This document shows, one piece after another, positions 33,817-43,396 of a DNA stretch of 62,711 nucleotides. The stretch's first letter is position 1; each line of letters opens with the position of its first letter. Under the pieces are notes generated by a model. The model saw nothing but the letters and a program-made list of their open reading frames with translations, ran no database searches and was not told the origin of the DNA. The DNA comes from Bifidobacterium breve (lineage in GTDB: Bacteria > Actinomycetota > Acidimicrobiia > Acidimicrobiales > Ilumatobacteraceae): contig CAMDLK010000004.1 of the NCBI GenBank assembly GCA_945901725.1, positions 1-62,711 on the forward strand, given 5' to 3'. The position numbers and the translations under genes were made by a program.

Positions 33817-35232
33817 GTGAGCCTTATTGATCTGTCACATGAGTTCGATTCCAGCGTTTTGTCGCGGGTACTAGCAAAGGGGCGGTCCACTGGGGCCGGG
33901 TTCTCCGAGGTGTTTATTGAAGATAAACGCTCGATGGGGGCAAGCCTTGACGACGGGCTGGTTGAGCAAGTGTCTAGTGGCCGTGATTCAGGTGCTGGTA
34001 TTCGCGTTATCAATGGCGAGACCACAGGGTTTGCCTACACAGCTGATTTGTCTGAAGCAGGGCTGATGGCTGCTGCCGGTGCAGCGGCTGCTGCAGCAAG
34101 TACTGGTGATGGTGGAACACACACCGTTTCACTGGGAACTGCAAAGCGTCACCCCGTGAACACAGTGCGCATTGCGCCACAGAGCGTGCCGAAAGCACGC
34201 AAAGTTGAACTGCTGATGATTGCTAATGATGCAGCGCGCGGAATTGATTCAAGTATCGTGCAAGTGTCGGCTGGGTATTCAGATGCAACTCGTCGTATTC
34301 TGATTGCAAACTCCGATGGAGTTTTTGCAACAGATGAACAAGTGCGCACAATCTTTCGTGTGAGCGCAGTTGCCAATGGCGATGCAGGAATGCAAACCGG
34401 TTATGACTCGTTGGGCCACACCATTGGTTTTGAATTGTTCGAAGAAGAAAACATTAATGAATTGGCAGAGCGCGCAGCTCGCCAGGCTGTTACCAAGTTG
34501 CGGGCACGTCCTGCACCAAGTGGTGCGTTGCAGGTTGTTATCAAGTGTGGATCAGGCGGAGTGTTGTTTCACGAAGCATGTGGTCATGGTTTAGAAGCAG
34601 ACCTTGTTGCCCGTGGTGCCAGTGTGTATGCAAACCGCGTAGGTGACCAAGTGGCGTCGCCACTGGTAACGCTGGTTGACGACGGCACCATGAGCCGCGA
34701 GTGGGGCGCAATTGGAATTGATGACGAGGGCCATGAGAGCCAGCGCAATGTTCTGATTAAAGATGGTGTGCTTACCGATTACATGTGGGATCACATTCGT
34801 GCCAACAAAGAAGGTCGTGCACCAAGTGGTAACGGACGTCGCCAAAGTTACGAGCACTTGCCAATGGTGCGCATGACTAACACGTTTGTGTTGAACGGCA
34901 GTGATGAGCCAGATGACATTGTGCGCGCAACTGAATACGGCGTATACGTAGCCAAGTTGGGCGGCGGACAAGTCAACACTGCAAGCGGTGACTTTGTGTT
35001 CGGTATGACTGAGGCGTATCTCATTGAGAACGGACAAATCACGGAGCCATTGCGTGAGAGCAACCTGATTGGTAACGGACCACAAGTGTTGGCAGACATT
35101 GACATGTTGGGTAACGACTTTGCAATGGGTAACCCAGGCATGTGCGGTAAAGACGGACAAGGCGTGCCAGTAGGCGATGGTCAGCCAACATTGCGCGTGA
35201 AGTCGCTCACCATTGGTGGCACTGCAGCATGA
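33817..35232 (+). CDS. tldD: TldD metalloprotease subunit
   Basis: 471 residues from the GTG at 33817 with AGGAT and GGAAAGG upstream. The zinc motif is HEACGHGLE. The late segment MWDHIRANKEGR and the C-terminal IGGGQVN-like loop (AKLGGGQVNTASGDF) are typical. TldD and TldE form a heterodimeric protease that degrades unfolded peptides and matures some modified peptides. tldE follows with an ATGA overlap. Confidence 0.93.
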   Translation: MSLIDLSHEFDSSVLSRVLAKGRSTGAGFSEVFIEDKRSMGASLDDGLVEQVSSGRDSGAGIRVINGETTGFAYTADLSEAGLMAAAGAAAAAASTGDGGTHTVSLGTAKRHPVNTVRIAPQSVPKARKVELLMIANDAARGIDSSIVQVSAGYSDATRRILIANSDGVFATDEQVRTIFRVSAVANGDAGMQTGYDSLGHTIGFELFEEENINELAERAARQAVTKLRARPAPSGALQVVIKCGSGGVLFHEACGHGLEADLVARGASVYANRVGDQVASPLVTLVDDGTMSREWGAIGIDDEGHESQRNVLIKDGVLTDYMWDHIRANKEGRAPSGNGRRQSYEHLPMVRMTNTFVLNGSDEPDDIVRATEYGVYVAKLGGGQVNTASGDFVFGMTEAYLIENGQITEPLRESNLIGNGPQVLADIDMLGNDFAMGNPGMCGKDGQGVPVGDGQPTLRVKSLTIGGTAA

Positions 35233-36566
35233 GCCGCCACACCGTTGATGATCTGCAAGCAATTGCAGATGCCATTGTTGCTATGGCTGAACCTGGCGAA
35301 CAGATTGAAGCAAACGTTGCGCGTTCACGCGAGACAGATATTCGTGTGTACAACGGTGAACTAGAGCATTTCGTTTCGGCACAGAGCCAGGGCATCAGCG
35401 TGCGGGTTATTAAAGATGGTCGTACGGGTTCATCGCATGCCGGCACGCTTGATGAAACTGCATGGCGTGAAGTGCTTGCTGAAGCCCGTGAGAACGCCAC
35501 TTTGGGTGGCGTTGACGAATGGGCAGGGCTTGCTGAACCAGACGGTGTTGCTATTGTTGAACAAGAACTGTGGGACGACACTCTTGACGCGTTCGACACT
35601 GCGAAGAAGATTGAGATTGCCAAAGAGCTTGAGCGTGCAGCCGTAGGTGCAGACCCGCGGGTGCGCATTGATGATTCGAACTACTCAGATGGTGCAACAG
35701 AAGAAGCGTTTGCAACAACCATGGGTATCCGCAGCAGTGGACGTTCGAATAGTTGCTACGCAAGCGTCAGCGTGATGGCTGATGATGCTGGCGAAACTCA
35801 AACTGGTTGGGCATATGCGCTTGGCAAGAACCCTTCAGAGTTTGATTTGGCAAAAGCTGGTGTTGAAGCAGCGAATAAAGCAACCGGTTTGCTTGGTGCA
35901 GTAAAGCCACCAAGCAAGCGCACAACTGTTGTGCTTGACCCAATGGTGACGGCCCAGTTCCTTGGCATCATCGGATCTACCTTGAACGGTGAGAGCGTGG
36001 TGAAGGGCAGAAGCTTGTTTGCGAATCGTCTTGGCGAAGCAGTGGCAAGCCCACTGATTACTTTGGTTGATGACCCGACTGATTCACGTGCGTACACAGC
36101 TTCAGAGATTGATAGCGAAGGTTTGGCAGCTCGCCGCAATGTGTTGATTAAAGACGGCGTATTGCAGATGTTCGTACATTCGTCGTATTCAGCACGTCGT
36201 GCCGGCACAAAGAGCACAGGTAATGCTGTTGGTGGTGGAGTCGGATGCTTGGCATTGCAGCTAACGCCAGGCACGAAGACTCAGGAAGAACTCATTGCAG
36301 ACATTGAAGAAGGCGTACTTATTCAGAGCGTGCAAGGTTTGCATTCTGGTGTGAACCCAATTTCTGGTGACTTTTCTACCGGTGCTTCTGGCGTCATGAT
36401 TCGTAATGGCAAAGTTGCTGAACCAATTCGCGAGTTCACTATTGCTTCAACACTGCAGCGCATGTTGCTTGACGTGTTGGCAATTGGAAACGATGTCGAC
36501 TGGTTGCCAATGCGTGCAGCCGGCGTATCAATGGTGATTGCAGATGTCACCATGAGCGGGGCGTAA
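35229..36566 (+). CDS. tldE: TldE/PmbA protease subunit
   Basis: 445 residues, with its ATG overlapping the tldD stop (ATGA). It has the PmbA fold without the HExxxH motif: ETDIRVYNGELEHF, later VLDPMVTAQFLGIIGSTL and GVNPISGDFSTGASG. It is the non-catalytic partner that gates access of peptides to TldD. No precursor peptide gene is evident next to it. A PHP-family gene starts 6 bp after its stop. Confidence 0.93.
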   Translation: MSRHTVDDLQAIADAIVAMAEPGEQIEANVARSRETDIRVYNGELEHFVSAQSQGISVRVIKDGRTGSSHAGTLDETAWREVLAEARENATLGGVDEWAGLAEPDGVAIVEQELWDDTLDAFDTAKKIEIAKELERAAVGADPRVRIDDSNYSDGATEEAFATTMGIRSSGRSNSCYASVSVMADDAGETQTGWAYALGKNPSEFDLAKAGVEAANKATGLLGAVKPPSKRTTVVLDPMVTAQFLGIIGSTLNGESVVKGRSLFANRLGEAVASPLITLVDDPTDSRAYTASEIDSEGLAARRNVLIKDGVLQMFVHSSYSARRAGTKSTGNAVGGGVGCLALQLTPGTKTQEELIADIEEGVLIQSVQGLHSGVNPISGDFSTGASGVMIRNGKVAEPIREFTIASTLQRMLLDVLAIGNDVDWLPMRAAGVSMVIADVTMSGA

Positions 36567-36572
36567 CTGCTC

Positions 36573-37301
36573 ATGGGCAATGCGGCCGCGGCTGCAATAG
36601 AGCGCCATCCTCATTTGGCAACGCCATGTCGTGATGGTTATGTGCGCGTGGATATGCATTCACACACAATGTTTTCGGGTGACTCCACTACAACGCTTGA
36701 CGAAATTATTGAATCGGTAGTGGAAGCCGGCATTGACGTGCTGTGTGTAACGGACCACAATGCCATTGAAGGTGCAGTGCGGTTGCAACGTGAACTTGAG
36801 GGCGACGGAATTTGCCGAGTGATTGTTGGTGAAGAAGTACGCACGCATACCGGTGAAATAATTGGGCTGTTTCTTACGGAACGTATTTCGTTTGGTGACA
36901 ATGCTGTTGATACTGCAACACAGATTCGTAAACAAGGTGGGGTTATGTATGTGCCACACCCGTTCGACCCGATGCGTCGCAACCTGACTGAAGCGTCATT
37001 GATTGAACTGACAGACCTTGGGTTGGTGGATGCAATTGAAGCCCATAACTCAAAGACCTCATTGCAGTCGTTGAACAAGCGGGCACGTGAGTTTGGTGAA
37101 TCACGTGGGTTGGCTTTGGGCGCTGGTAGTGATGCCCATGTGCCGCATGCATTGGGTAGTGCCTTTGTGGAAATGCCCGACTTTGATGGGCCAACTGATT
37201 TCTTAGCGAAGCTTGGTGAGGGCGTTTTGGTTGGCCATCACTGGGATATGCATCGTCCGTGGAGTGCACGCATTGTGCCTTCCGTTACGGAAGAGTATTA
37301 G
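36573..37301 (+). CDS. PHP-domain phosphoesterase
   Basis: 242 residues. The metal-binding motifs of the PHP family are RVDMHSHTMFSGDS, CVTDHNAIEG, PHPFDP and GAGSDAHVPHALG. Members hydrolyse phosphate esters, including histidinol phosphate and nucleotide derivatives; this one carries no polymerase or other domain. It follows tldE by 6 bp, perhaps in the same transcript. The TAG stop overlaps the stop of the convergent P450 gene by 4 bp. Confidence 0.85.
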   Translation: MGNAAAAAIERHPHLATPCRDGYVRVDMHSHTMFSGDSTTTLDEIIESVVEAGIDVLCVTDHNAIEGAVRLQRELEGDGICRVIVGEEVRTHTGEIIGLFLTERISFGDNAVDTATQIRKQGGVMYVPHPFDPMRRNLTEASLIELTDLGLVDAIEAHNSKTSLQSLNKRAREFGESRGLALGAGSDAHVPHALGSAFVEMPDFDGPTDFLAKLGEGVLVGHHWDMHRPWSARIVPSVTEEY

Positions 37302-38515
37302 CGGTTAAGCAACACCGGAATTTCGCGTGGGCCGCGTACTTGACCGTTTGCCCACGTTGTTTTCTTTGACATGTCGAGTGAGTAGTTCGGGAATGCACGA
37401 AGCCATTCCTGGAACGCCACCAACATTTCCAAGCGCGCAAGGTTTGAACCTGCGCAACGATGAATGCCAACACCAAACGCCACGTGGCGATTGTCTTGAC
37501 GATCAAGTTGGAAGATGTGCGCATCTTCGAATGCCGCAGGGTCGTGGTTTGCGGCGGGGAAGGTGACAAGTGTTTGTTCACCGGCGCGCATTGGGCAACC
37601 AGCAACTTCAACGTCGTTGATTACTTTGCGGGCCATGGTGACAGGTGCGTAGTAACGAAGTACTTCTTCGTTTGCGGTGGTCCATAGCGGATCATCGTTC
37701 GGAACTGCGACGAGGCGTTGTACTTCATCGTTGTGTTGGGCGAAGTGCCAGAGGCCTGAACCAATTGCGCTCCATGTGGTGTCGATGCCTGCGATGATTT
37801 GCAAACGGATGTAACCAATCTTGATATCCCATGCAACTTCTATGCCATCAATTTCTGCATTCGCAATTGTGGTGAGAAGGTCGTCCTTCGGATTGACGAG
37901 ACGATCTTTCAAGATGGCATCGATGTAGTGCGTCATCTCTGTGAGAACCTGGATACGAACTGCGTTGTCCTTCGGAGCTAACTGGAAGTTCTTGTAGATC
38001 CAGTCACGAAACAAGTCAGCATCTTCTTCTGGAAGGCCGGTAAGAATGCAAATACCGTGCACGGGAATGTTCTGTGTGTATTGCACTGCAGCATCAACTG
38101 CGTCCATGCCGTCGAGGTCTTTGATGAGCTTGCGACAGTAATCGCGCATTTCTTGTTCCATTGCGGCAACGGCCTTTGGGTTGAACGCAGGAAGAATGAC
38201 GCGACGGTGTCCGTGGTGGTCTGGCGGGTCAGATGTAATTGGTGGCGCTGCTGCACGTGGTGCATCGGGGCGACCAACATTGACCCAAATGGAAGAGAAG
38301 TCTTCTGTGTTGTTTGCAATGTCGCGTACTGCTTCCATGGTGACGGGCATGAATGCACGGCCATAGCGTTCTGTGGAACCGACGGGGCATTGTTCACGTA
38401 CGTCGTTCCAGATTTCGATGGCGTTCTCGCCCCAACCATCATCAAGCCAGTCCCAGTCATTCACCCAGTCTTTGACTGGTGCTGATTCGATTTTGTCGTC
38501 TGATCCGTATGCCAT
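37298..38515 (-). CDS. Cytochrome P450
   Basis: 405 residues from the ATG at 38515 (MAYGSDDKIES); a GTG four codons upstream is possible. The I-helix is AGIDTTWSAIG, the ExxR motif EEVLRYYAP, and the heme-binding loop FGVGIHRCAGSNLARLEM with the Cys ligand. It is a soluble bacterial P450, probably working on steroid or terpenoid-type substrates like similar actinobacterial enzymes, but its own substrate is unknown. No ferredoxin gene is adjacent. Confidence 0.9.
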   Translation of the reverse strand: MAYGSDDKIESAPVKDWVNDWDWLDDGWGENAIEIWNDVREQCPVGSTERYGRAFMPVTMEAVRDIANNTEDFSSIWVNVGRPDAPRAAAPPITSDPPDHHGHRRVILPAFNPKAVAAMEQEMRDYCRKLIKDLDGMDAVDAAVQYTQNIPVHGICILTGLPEEDADLFRDWIYKNFQLAPKDNAVRIQVLTEMTHYIDAILKDRLVNPKDDLLTTIANAEIDGIEVAWDIKIGYIRLQIIAGIDTTWSAIGSGLWHFAQHNDEVQRLVAVPNDDPLWTTANEEVLRYYAPVTMARKVINDVEVAGCPMRAGEQTLVTFPAANHDPAAFEDAHIFQLDRQDNRHVAFGVGIHRCAGSNLARLEMLVAFQEWLRAFPNYSLDMSKKTTWANGQVRGPREIPVLLNR

Positions 38516-38588
38516 GGCAATTCCCACTGGTAGTCGTTAGACCAAGAGAATAGTCAGGAATGTACGGGTGTGCGACTTGGACATATGT

Positions 38589-39218
38589 CTAGGTGGCAAG
38601 TACTAATGAGGCGTCGCCGTTGCGTGATGCGGTGGCAACAACTGCTGCAGATTCTGCTGGAACCGCAATAGTGATGCCATTAGTAGGCGATACCTCAATA
38701 ACCAAGGCTCCTGCTGCAATAACAGTGTCTGCGGTTACAACATCAACATGGTCACCGGCAATAACTGTGGGGGCCACAAGGTCGGTAGGCATGGCTACCC
38801 CTCGCCATCCGGAAGGAATCTGAATACGGGCATTATCACGAATGATCATTGACGTAGAAATTGCAGTGCGAGAGGAGAGTGCAATTCGGGTTCGGGCGTT
38901 GGTGGGAATTTTTGTGAGCGCATCAGGTGGCTGAATTGCAAGTGGTAGTGCAACTCGATGAGTGTTTGCATTGGTGAGTGATTCACCGGCAGCAAGGTTG
39001 CTTGATGTAACCAGGACAGATGTTTGTGATGTCCATTGAAGTTGTGAGGTTCGCGTTGAATGCACCGTGCGTGCCACAAGAAAACCAATGACAACAGATA
39101 CCACGAGAACTGCAATGAGTTGAGCGCGACGTTGAATCTGCAATGCACGAATGAGCACATTAAGAAGTGTGGTGAATTGCGCGATTGCAGTGCGCAGAAA
39201 AAAAGTAAGTGATTTCAT
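38589..39218 (-). CDS. SAF-domain membrane protein (CpaB-like)
   Basis: 209 residues. A basic amphipathic N-terminus precedes one membrane helix (LIAVLVVSVVIGFLVA). The outer part holds a SAF domain (VLVTSSNLAAGESLTN, then GWRGVAMPTDLVAPTVIAGD), as in CpaB/RcpC pilus assembly and related beta-clip proteins. No pilus genes are nearby, so a pilus role is not supported. It is 33 bp downstream of the FmdB-like gene on the same strand. Confidence 0.75.
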   Translation of the reverse strand: MKSLTFFLRTAIAQFTTLLNVLIRALQIQRRAQLIAVLVVSVVIGFLVARTVHSTRTSQLQWTSQTSVLVTSSNLAAGESLTNANTHRVALPLAIQPPDALTKIPTNARTRIALSSRTAISTSMIIRDNARIQIPSGWRGVAMPTDLVAPTVIAGDHVDVVTADTVIAAGALVIEVSPTNGITIAVPAESAAVVATASRNGDASLVLAT

Positions 39219-39251
39219 AGGAACCCTTTCAGGTAACTATGTGTGCACTAC

Positions 39252-39545
39252 CTAGTCAGAAGAGGAAGATGATGGCGAAGGTGTGGCTGCTGGTGCAGGA
39301 GCTGCCGCGCTGGAGGAAGAATCGCCAGATGAGCTAGGGGCAGGAGTGCTGCCTGACTTGCCGCTGTCTGTTTTGTAGAAGCCGCCACCTTTGAAGGTGA
39401 TGCCGACCGGGAGAAAGACTTTTTTGACAGGGCGCATGGTGCCGTCGACAGGGTGCGTGGCCTCGGTGAGCGAGTCTTCTGAGAAATCTTGGAAAATCTC
39501 GACTGTTTCGCCTGTTTCAACGAATTTATACACGTATGTGGGCAT
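39252..39545 (-). CDS. FmdB/Ruc-like protein without zinc-binding cysteines
   Basis: 97 residues from the ATG at 39545 (MPTYVYKFVETGETVEIFQ). The frame of the FmdB zinc-ribbon family is obvious: MPTYVY start, FSEDSLTEA, KKVFLPVGITFKGGGFYKTD, then a Ser/Ala/Pro-rich tail. The four Cys that normally bind zinc are all absent. In mycobacteria the protein in this place beside galU (Ruc, Rv0991c) is a redox-regulated chaperone depending on those Cys. This version cannot bind zinc in that way. It is divergent from galU. Confidence 0.85.
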   Translation of the reverse strand: MPTYVYKFVETGETVEIFQDFSEDSLTEATHPVDGTMRPVKKVFLPVGITFKGGGFYKTDSGKSGSTPAPSSSGDSSSSAAAPAPAATPSPSSSSSD

Positions 39546-39612
39546 TGGGGTCTCCGGGGTTGGCACTCAGGTCCATCGAGTGCCAAATGGTATCTGGCTA
39601 GCGTGGGATTCC

Positions 39613-40482
39613 ATGAGATCGCGTACCGCTGTTATTCCCGCCGCGGGCCTCGGGACCCGCTTCTATCCGGTCACGAAGGCTGTGCCGAAGGAATTGTTGC
39701 CAATCGTGGATGTTCCTGTCCTGCAGCTGGTGATGGACGAAGCCATTGCTGCTGGGGCTGAACACATCGTGCTGGTGTCTCATGTTTCGAAGACTCCGGT
39801 GGAGGCGTACGTTGCGCCGTCGGCCGCCGTGATTGACAAGGTGCGTGCCAGTGGGCGCGAAGACCTTGCGAACAGGTTGGCGCGCATTGGTACTGATGTG
39901 CGCGTGAGCGTTGTGTACCAAGATGCGCCGCGCGGACTTGGCCATGCCGTTGGGTGTGCACGAAGTGCAGTGGGTGACGAGCCGTTTTCTGTGTTGTTGC
40001 CAGACGAAATTATGGGTGATGCAACGTTGTTAAATGCACTGGTTGATTCGTGTGAGAAAAAAGGTGTTGGTGCTGTTGGCCTGATGCGTGTGCCGATGGA
40101 ACAGGTATCTGCATACGGTGTGATTACGCCGTCAGCGTCGTCGCCAGATGAAGGTCCGTACGACATTGTTGATGTGGTGGAAAAACCTGCACAAGCAGAT
40201 GCGCCGAGCAACCTGATCATTATTGGTCGATATGTATTGACACCCGATGTGTTCGAAGCGATTGATGCATTGAAGCCGCATGCAAATGGGGAACTGCAAC
40301 TGACTGATGCGTTGCGTGCGCAATCGTTACGTTCGCCGTTAACTGGCATGTTGAACCGTTCGCAGCGGTGGGATACAGGCACGCCAATGGGTTGGCTAAC
40401 TGCGGTTGTAGATATTGCACTTGCGCGGCCTGACATTGAGCCAGGCTTTCGCGCGTGGCTGACGCAGCGCCTCGGCGACTAG
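39613..40482 (+). CDS. galU: UTP-glucose-1-phosphate uridylyltransferase
   Basis: 289 residues from the ATG at 39613; an in-frame extension from 39391 overlaps the divergent gene and is not used. The nucleotidyltransferase start is AVIPAAGLGTRFYPVTKAVP followed by KELLPIVD; later VLLPDEIM and VEKPA. It makes UDP-glucose for cell-envelope polysaccharides and glycolipids. galU, moeA and a GlpR-like gene recur together in actinobacteria. Its stop overlaps the convergent 40479 gene by 4 bp. Confidence 0.93.
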   Translation: MRSRTAVIPAAGLGTRFYPVTKAVPKELLPIVDVPVLQLVMDEAIAAGAEHIVLVSHVSKTPVEAYVAPSAAVIDKVRASGREDLANRLARIGTDVRVSVVYQDAPRGLGHAVGCARSAVGDEPFSVLLPDEIMGDATLLNALVDSCEKKGVGAVGLMRVPMEQVSAYGVITPSASSPDEGPYDIVDVVEKPAQADAPSNLIIIGRYVLTPDVFEAIDALKPHANGELQLTDALRAQSLRSPLTGMLNRSQRWDTGTPMGWLTAVVDIALARPDIEPGFRAWLTQRLGD

Positions 40483-41042
40483 CTGTCGCTGTCGCGACGA
40501 AACGTATTGTGCTCGTCAAGGACTAATCCGAATTCATCAACCGTTGCTGCGTGCTGGTCACCTGTAAGCAATGATGTGTATTCCCACGCATGTTCATCAT
40601 GTCGCGTGTAGCGCTGTGGAGTCTTCACGATGCCAAGTGTTTCTACATTGATTGTGATTACTTGCAGATCGGCAGTGTGGCCAATTTGTAATGGCAAGCG
40701 GTGAGTAATGATGGAGTTTGTAAACGGCGTACCAGCGAAATCAATGTCGACACAGCCGTCAAGTTCGGTGCGGTGTTCACCGTTCATTTCGCCCCACTGG
40801 CCATGACCATCTGTTGCAAGCCACAAGTCGGGTTCTGGTAAATCACGGAACAACAACATTTGTTGCACTATCCATAAAGCAGACATACGTACAACGGCGA
40901 CTGCTCTGTCTGAGAGAAGTCCGATTTCTGCAGTCCAGCCTTCGTTTTCCCATCGCAAGTCAACAGAACTACCTGGCGAGCCATCCCACCGAGACCAAGC
41001 AGCCTGATGCCCTGAAGCAGACGGGGCCTTGTACAACGACAT
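40479..41042 (-). CDS. Putative glycolipid-binding protein
   Basis: 187 residues from the ATG at 41042 (MSLYKAPSASGHQAAW). The pattern LDGCVDIDFAGTPFTNSI, then PLQIGHTADLQVITINV, PQRYTRHDEH and DEFGLVLDEHNTFRR matches the putative glycolipid-binding family (formerly DUF1089). No signal peptide is present. The role is unproven. It is divergent from moeA, with 69 bp between the starts. Confidence 0.72.
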   Translation of the reverse strand: MSLYKAPSASGHQAAWSRWDGSPGSSVDLRWENEGWTAEIGLLSDRAVAVVRMSALWIVQQMLLFRDLPEPDLWLATDGHGQWGEMNGEHRTELDGCVDIDFAGTPFTNSIITHRLPLQIGHTADLQVITINVETLGIVKTPQRYTRHDEHAWEYTSLLTGDQHAATVDEFGLVLDEHNTFRRDSDS

Positions 41043-41111
41043 GTAATAGGTATATCGCAGGATTGGACTGAAAAGTGGTGGGTGGCTTCGTTCACAGGTA
41101 CCGTTTCGCCC

Positions 41112-42362
41112 ATGACTCCACTGCACGACGTTCGCACCATGGTGCTGGCCCGTTGTGCGGTTGCTACCCCTGTGCGTGCTGCGCGAGCAGATGCCGCAGA
41201 TTGCATTGTTGCGCAAGATGTTGTGGCAACAGAACAGGTGCCACCGTTTGCGAATACTGCTGTTGATGGTTATGCCGTGCGATCTGCCGATGTTGCGCGC
41301 GTTCCGGTTGAGTTGCGCGTGATTGGTGAACTTGCTGCCGGAGCTGCACCCACCATTGCGGTGACAGCGGGTACCGCGATTCGCATCATGACTGGTGCAC
41401 CAATTCCTGAGGGGTGTGATTGCGTTGTAATGGTGGAAGACACCGAACGAGTTGGCGCTGACAACGTGAACATTTTGAAATCAGTTCCGGCTGGTGCTGC
41501 AATTCGTGCAGCAGGTTCTGATGTTGCAGTGGGTGCAACGGTGGTTACGGCTGGCATGCGTGTGACGCCGATGATTGAAGGCGTGTTGGCAAGCATTAAT
41601 GCAAAACATGTAGTGGTGTACCCGCGCGTGAAGGTTGGAGTCATCTCCACTGGTGATGAATTGGTTGATGATGGGTCGCCACTAGGTGTCGGGCAGATTC
41701 GGGAATCGAACCGCACAATGCTCGTGCGCATTGTGGAAGAAGCCGGCGCAACAGCCATTGACCTCGGCATTATTCGCGACAATGAAGATGAACTGGAAGC
41801 GGCATTGCGCAGCGCTGTGAGCACTGGTGGTTGTGATGCGCTTGTTACCAGCGGTGGCGTGAGTATGGGTGACTACGACATTGTGAAAGCAGTGTTGTCT
41901 CGTATTGCAGATATGAACTGGGTGCAAATTGCCATGAAGCCTGCAAAACCATTTGCATTTGGAACACTTCAAAATCCAGCCGGAGTATCGATTCCGATTT
42001 TCGGTTTACCAGGAAACCCTGTGTCGTCGTTAGTGAGTTTTGAACTTCTTGCACGACCAGCGTTACGCACCATGATGGGTTTTGGTGCAGCGGCTCACCG
42101 CCCCGAAGTGTTGGCAATTACAGATGATGCGGTGAAACGAAACCCTGACGGCAAGGTGCATTTCGATCGTGTGCACGCATCGTGGGGTACTGATGGCCGA
42201 GTGCATGTGAGTCGTAAGAGCGAACAGGGAAGCCACCAGTTGGCTACAACTGCGGTTGCTAATGCCCTCATGATGGTTCCCGATGGCAATGGACTCGTCG
42301 CAGGGGACAATGTGATGATCACATTCATTGGTGCTGATGCTGGGCCAACGGCCGCCCAGTAG
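41112..42362 (+). CDS. moeA: Molybdopterin molybdotransferase / gephyrin-like MoeA
   Basis: 416 residues from the ATG at 41112 (MTPLHDVRTMVLARC). MoeA domains are seen in VPPFANTAVDGYAVR, IMTGAPIPEGCDCVVMVED, ISTGDELVDDG, VTSGGVSMGDYDIVK and FGLPGNPVSS, then the beta-barrel C-terminus. It inserts molybdate into the cofactor. The moaA gene is 31 bp downstream. In corynebacteria a MoeA relative (Glp) in this galU-linked position works in cell division with the membrane protein GlpR. A GlpR-like gene lies at 47096, so a dual role is possible. Confidence 0.92.
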   Translation: MTPLHDVRTMVLARCAVATPVRAARADAADCIVAQDVVATEQVPPFANTAVDGYAVRSADVARVPVELRVIGELAAGAAPTIAVTAGTAIRIMTGAPIPEGCDCVVMVEDTERVGADNVNILKSVPAGAAIRAAGSDVAVGATVVTAGMRVTPMIEGVLASINAKHVVVYPRVKVGVISTGDELVDDGSPLGVGQIRESNRTMLVRIVEEAGATAIDLGIIRDNEDELEAALRSAVSTGGCDALVTSGGVSMGDYDIVKAVLSRIADMNWVQIAMKPAKPFAFGTLQNPAGVSIPIFGLPGNPVSSLVSFELLARPALRTMMGFGAAAHRPEVLAITDDAVKRNPDGKVHFDRVHASWGTDGRVHVSRKSEQGSHQLATTAVANALMMVPDGNGLVAGDNVMITFIGADAGPTAAQ

Positions 42363-42393
42363 TCACAGGTTGATTACTGCGTAGGATTGCCCC

Positions 42394-43392
42394 ATGGATC
42401 TTGTTGACAGCTTTGGGCGTGTGGTGCGTGACCTGCGTATCTCTGTCACAGACCGCTGCAATTTCCGCTGCACCTATTGCATGCCAGCTGAAGGCATGAC
42501 CTGGTTAGACCGTTCTGAAGTACTGACATATGAAGAGATCGAGCGAGTGGCTCGTATCTGCGTGGAGAAGTTCGGTGTGGACAGTCTGCGTTTGACTGGT
42601 GGGGAACCAACAGTGCGTGCGCACTTGCCACAACTGATTTCAAAGCTTGCTGCGTTGCGCCTGCTAGACGGAACGAAGCCAGATATTGCTCTCACAACGA
42701 ATGGCGCAACCTTGCGCAATATCGCACTTGAACTGCGCAATGCCGGCCTTGACCGCATCAACGTAAGCCTCGACAGTCTGAAGCCAGAGCGATTCTTTGC
42801 CATGACACGCCGTGATGAACTGCACAACGTGCTAGCAGGAATTGCAGAAGCGCAAGTTGCAGGGTTTTCTCCAATGAAGGTGAACGCAGTTGTAGAACGT
42901 GGCGCAAACGACGACGAAATACTTGATCTAGTTCGTTACGGCCGTGACAACAATGTTGAAGTGCGCTTCATCGAGTTCATGCCGCTTGATGCCACCAATG
43001 AATGGGAACGCAACAAGGTTGTGAGCCAAGATGAAATTGTTGCCGCTATCGCAGCAGAGTTTCCGCTGGAACTAATGCCGGCTCGTGGAGCAGCACCAGC
43101 AGACCGTTGGCGCTTCCTTGATGGCAAGGGAACCGTTGGCGTGATTCCTAGCGTCACGCATCCGTTCTGTGGTGACTGTGACCGCGTTCGACTGACATCT
43201 GACGGACAATTCCGTACGTGCTTGTTTGCAACTGATGAATCTGACATTCGATCACTGTTGCGCAATGGCGGAACAGATGCAGAGATTGCTGAACTGATTC
43301 AAGTCGCTGTCGGAGCTAAATGGGCCGGACACCAAATCAACCAAGTGAATTTCATTCGGCCGAATCGGTCAATGAGCCAAATAGGTGGGTAA
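42394..43392 (+). CDS. moaA: GTP 3',8-cyclase (MoaA)
   Basis: 332 residues. The radical-SAM cluster is in DRCNFRCTYCMP (CxxxCxxC), the second iron-sulfur site in FCGDCDRVRLTSDGQFRTCLF, and the C-terminus ends in MSQIGG with the essential double Gly. It converts GTP to 3',8-cH2GTP, the first molybdopterin step; moaC at 46391 encodes the partner. It overlaps no gene, and the enoyl-CoA hydratase starts 4 bp after its stop. Confidence 0.95.
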   Translation: MDLVDSFGRVVRDLRISVTDRCNFRCTYCMPAEGMTWLDRSEVLTYEEIERVARICVEKFGVDSLRLTGGEPTVRAHLPQLISKLAALRLLDGTKPDIALTTNGATLRNIALELRNAGLDRINVSLDSLKPERFFAMTRRDELHNVLAGIAEAQVAGFSPMKVNAVVERGANDDEILDLVRYGRDNNVEVRFIEFMPLDATNEWERNKVVSQDEIVAAIAAEFPLELMPARGAAPADRWRFLDGKGTVGVIPSVTHPFCGDCDRVRLTSDGQFRTCLFATDESDIRSLLRNGGTDAEIAELIQVAVGAKWAGHQINQVNFIRPNRSMSQIGG

Positions 43393-43396
43393 CACT

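Noticed and set aside
34591-35262. 223-codon frame antisense to tldD
   Set aside because: tldD is unmistakable on the plus strand; the antisense product shows no family features.
38589-39218. Pilus assembly CpaB
   Set aside because: Only the SAF domain and anchor fit; no secretin, pilin or ATPase genes are nearby.
39391-39612. Upstream extension of galU
   Set aside because: It overlaps the divergent FmdB-like gene; the nucleotidyltransferase fold begins at 39613.
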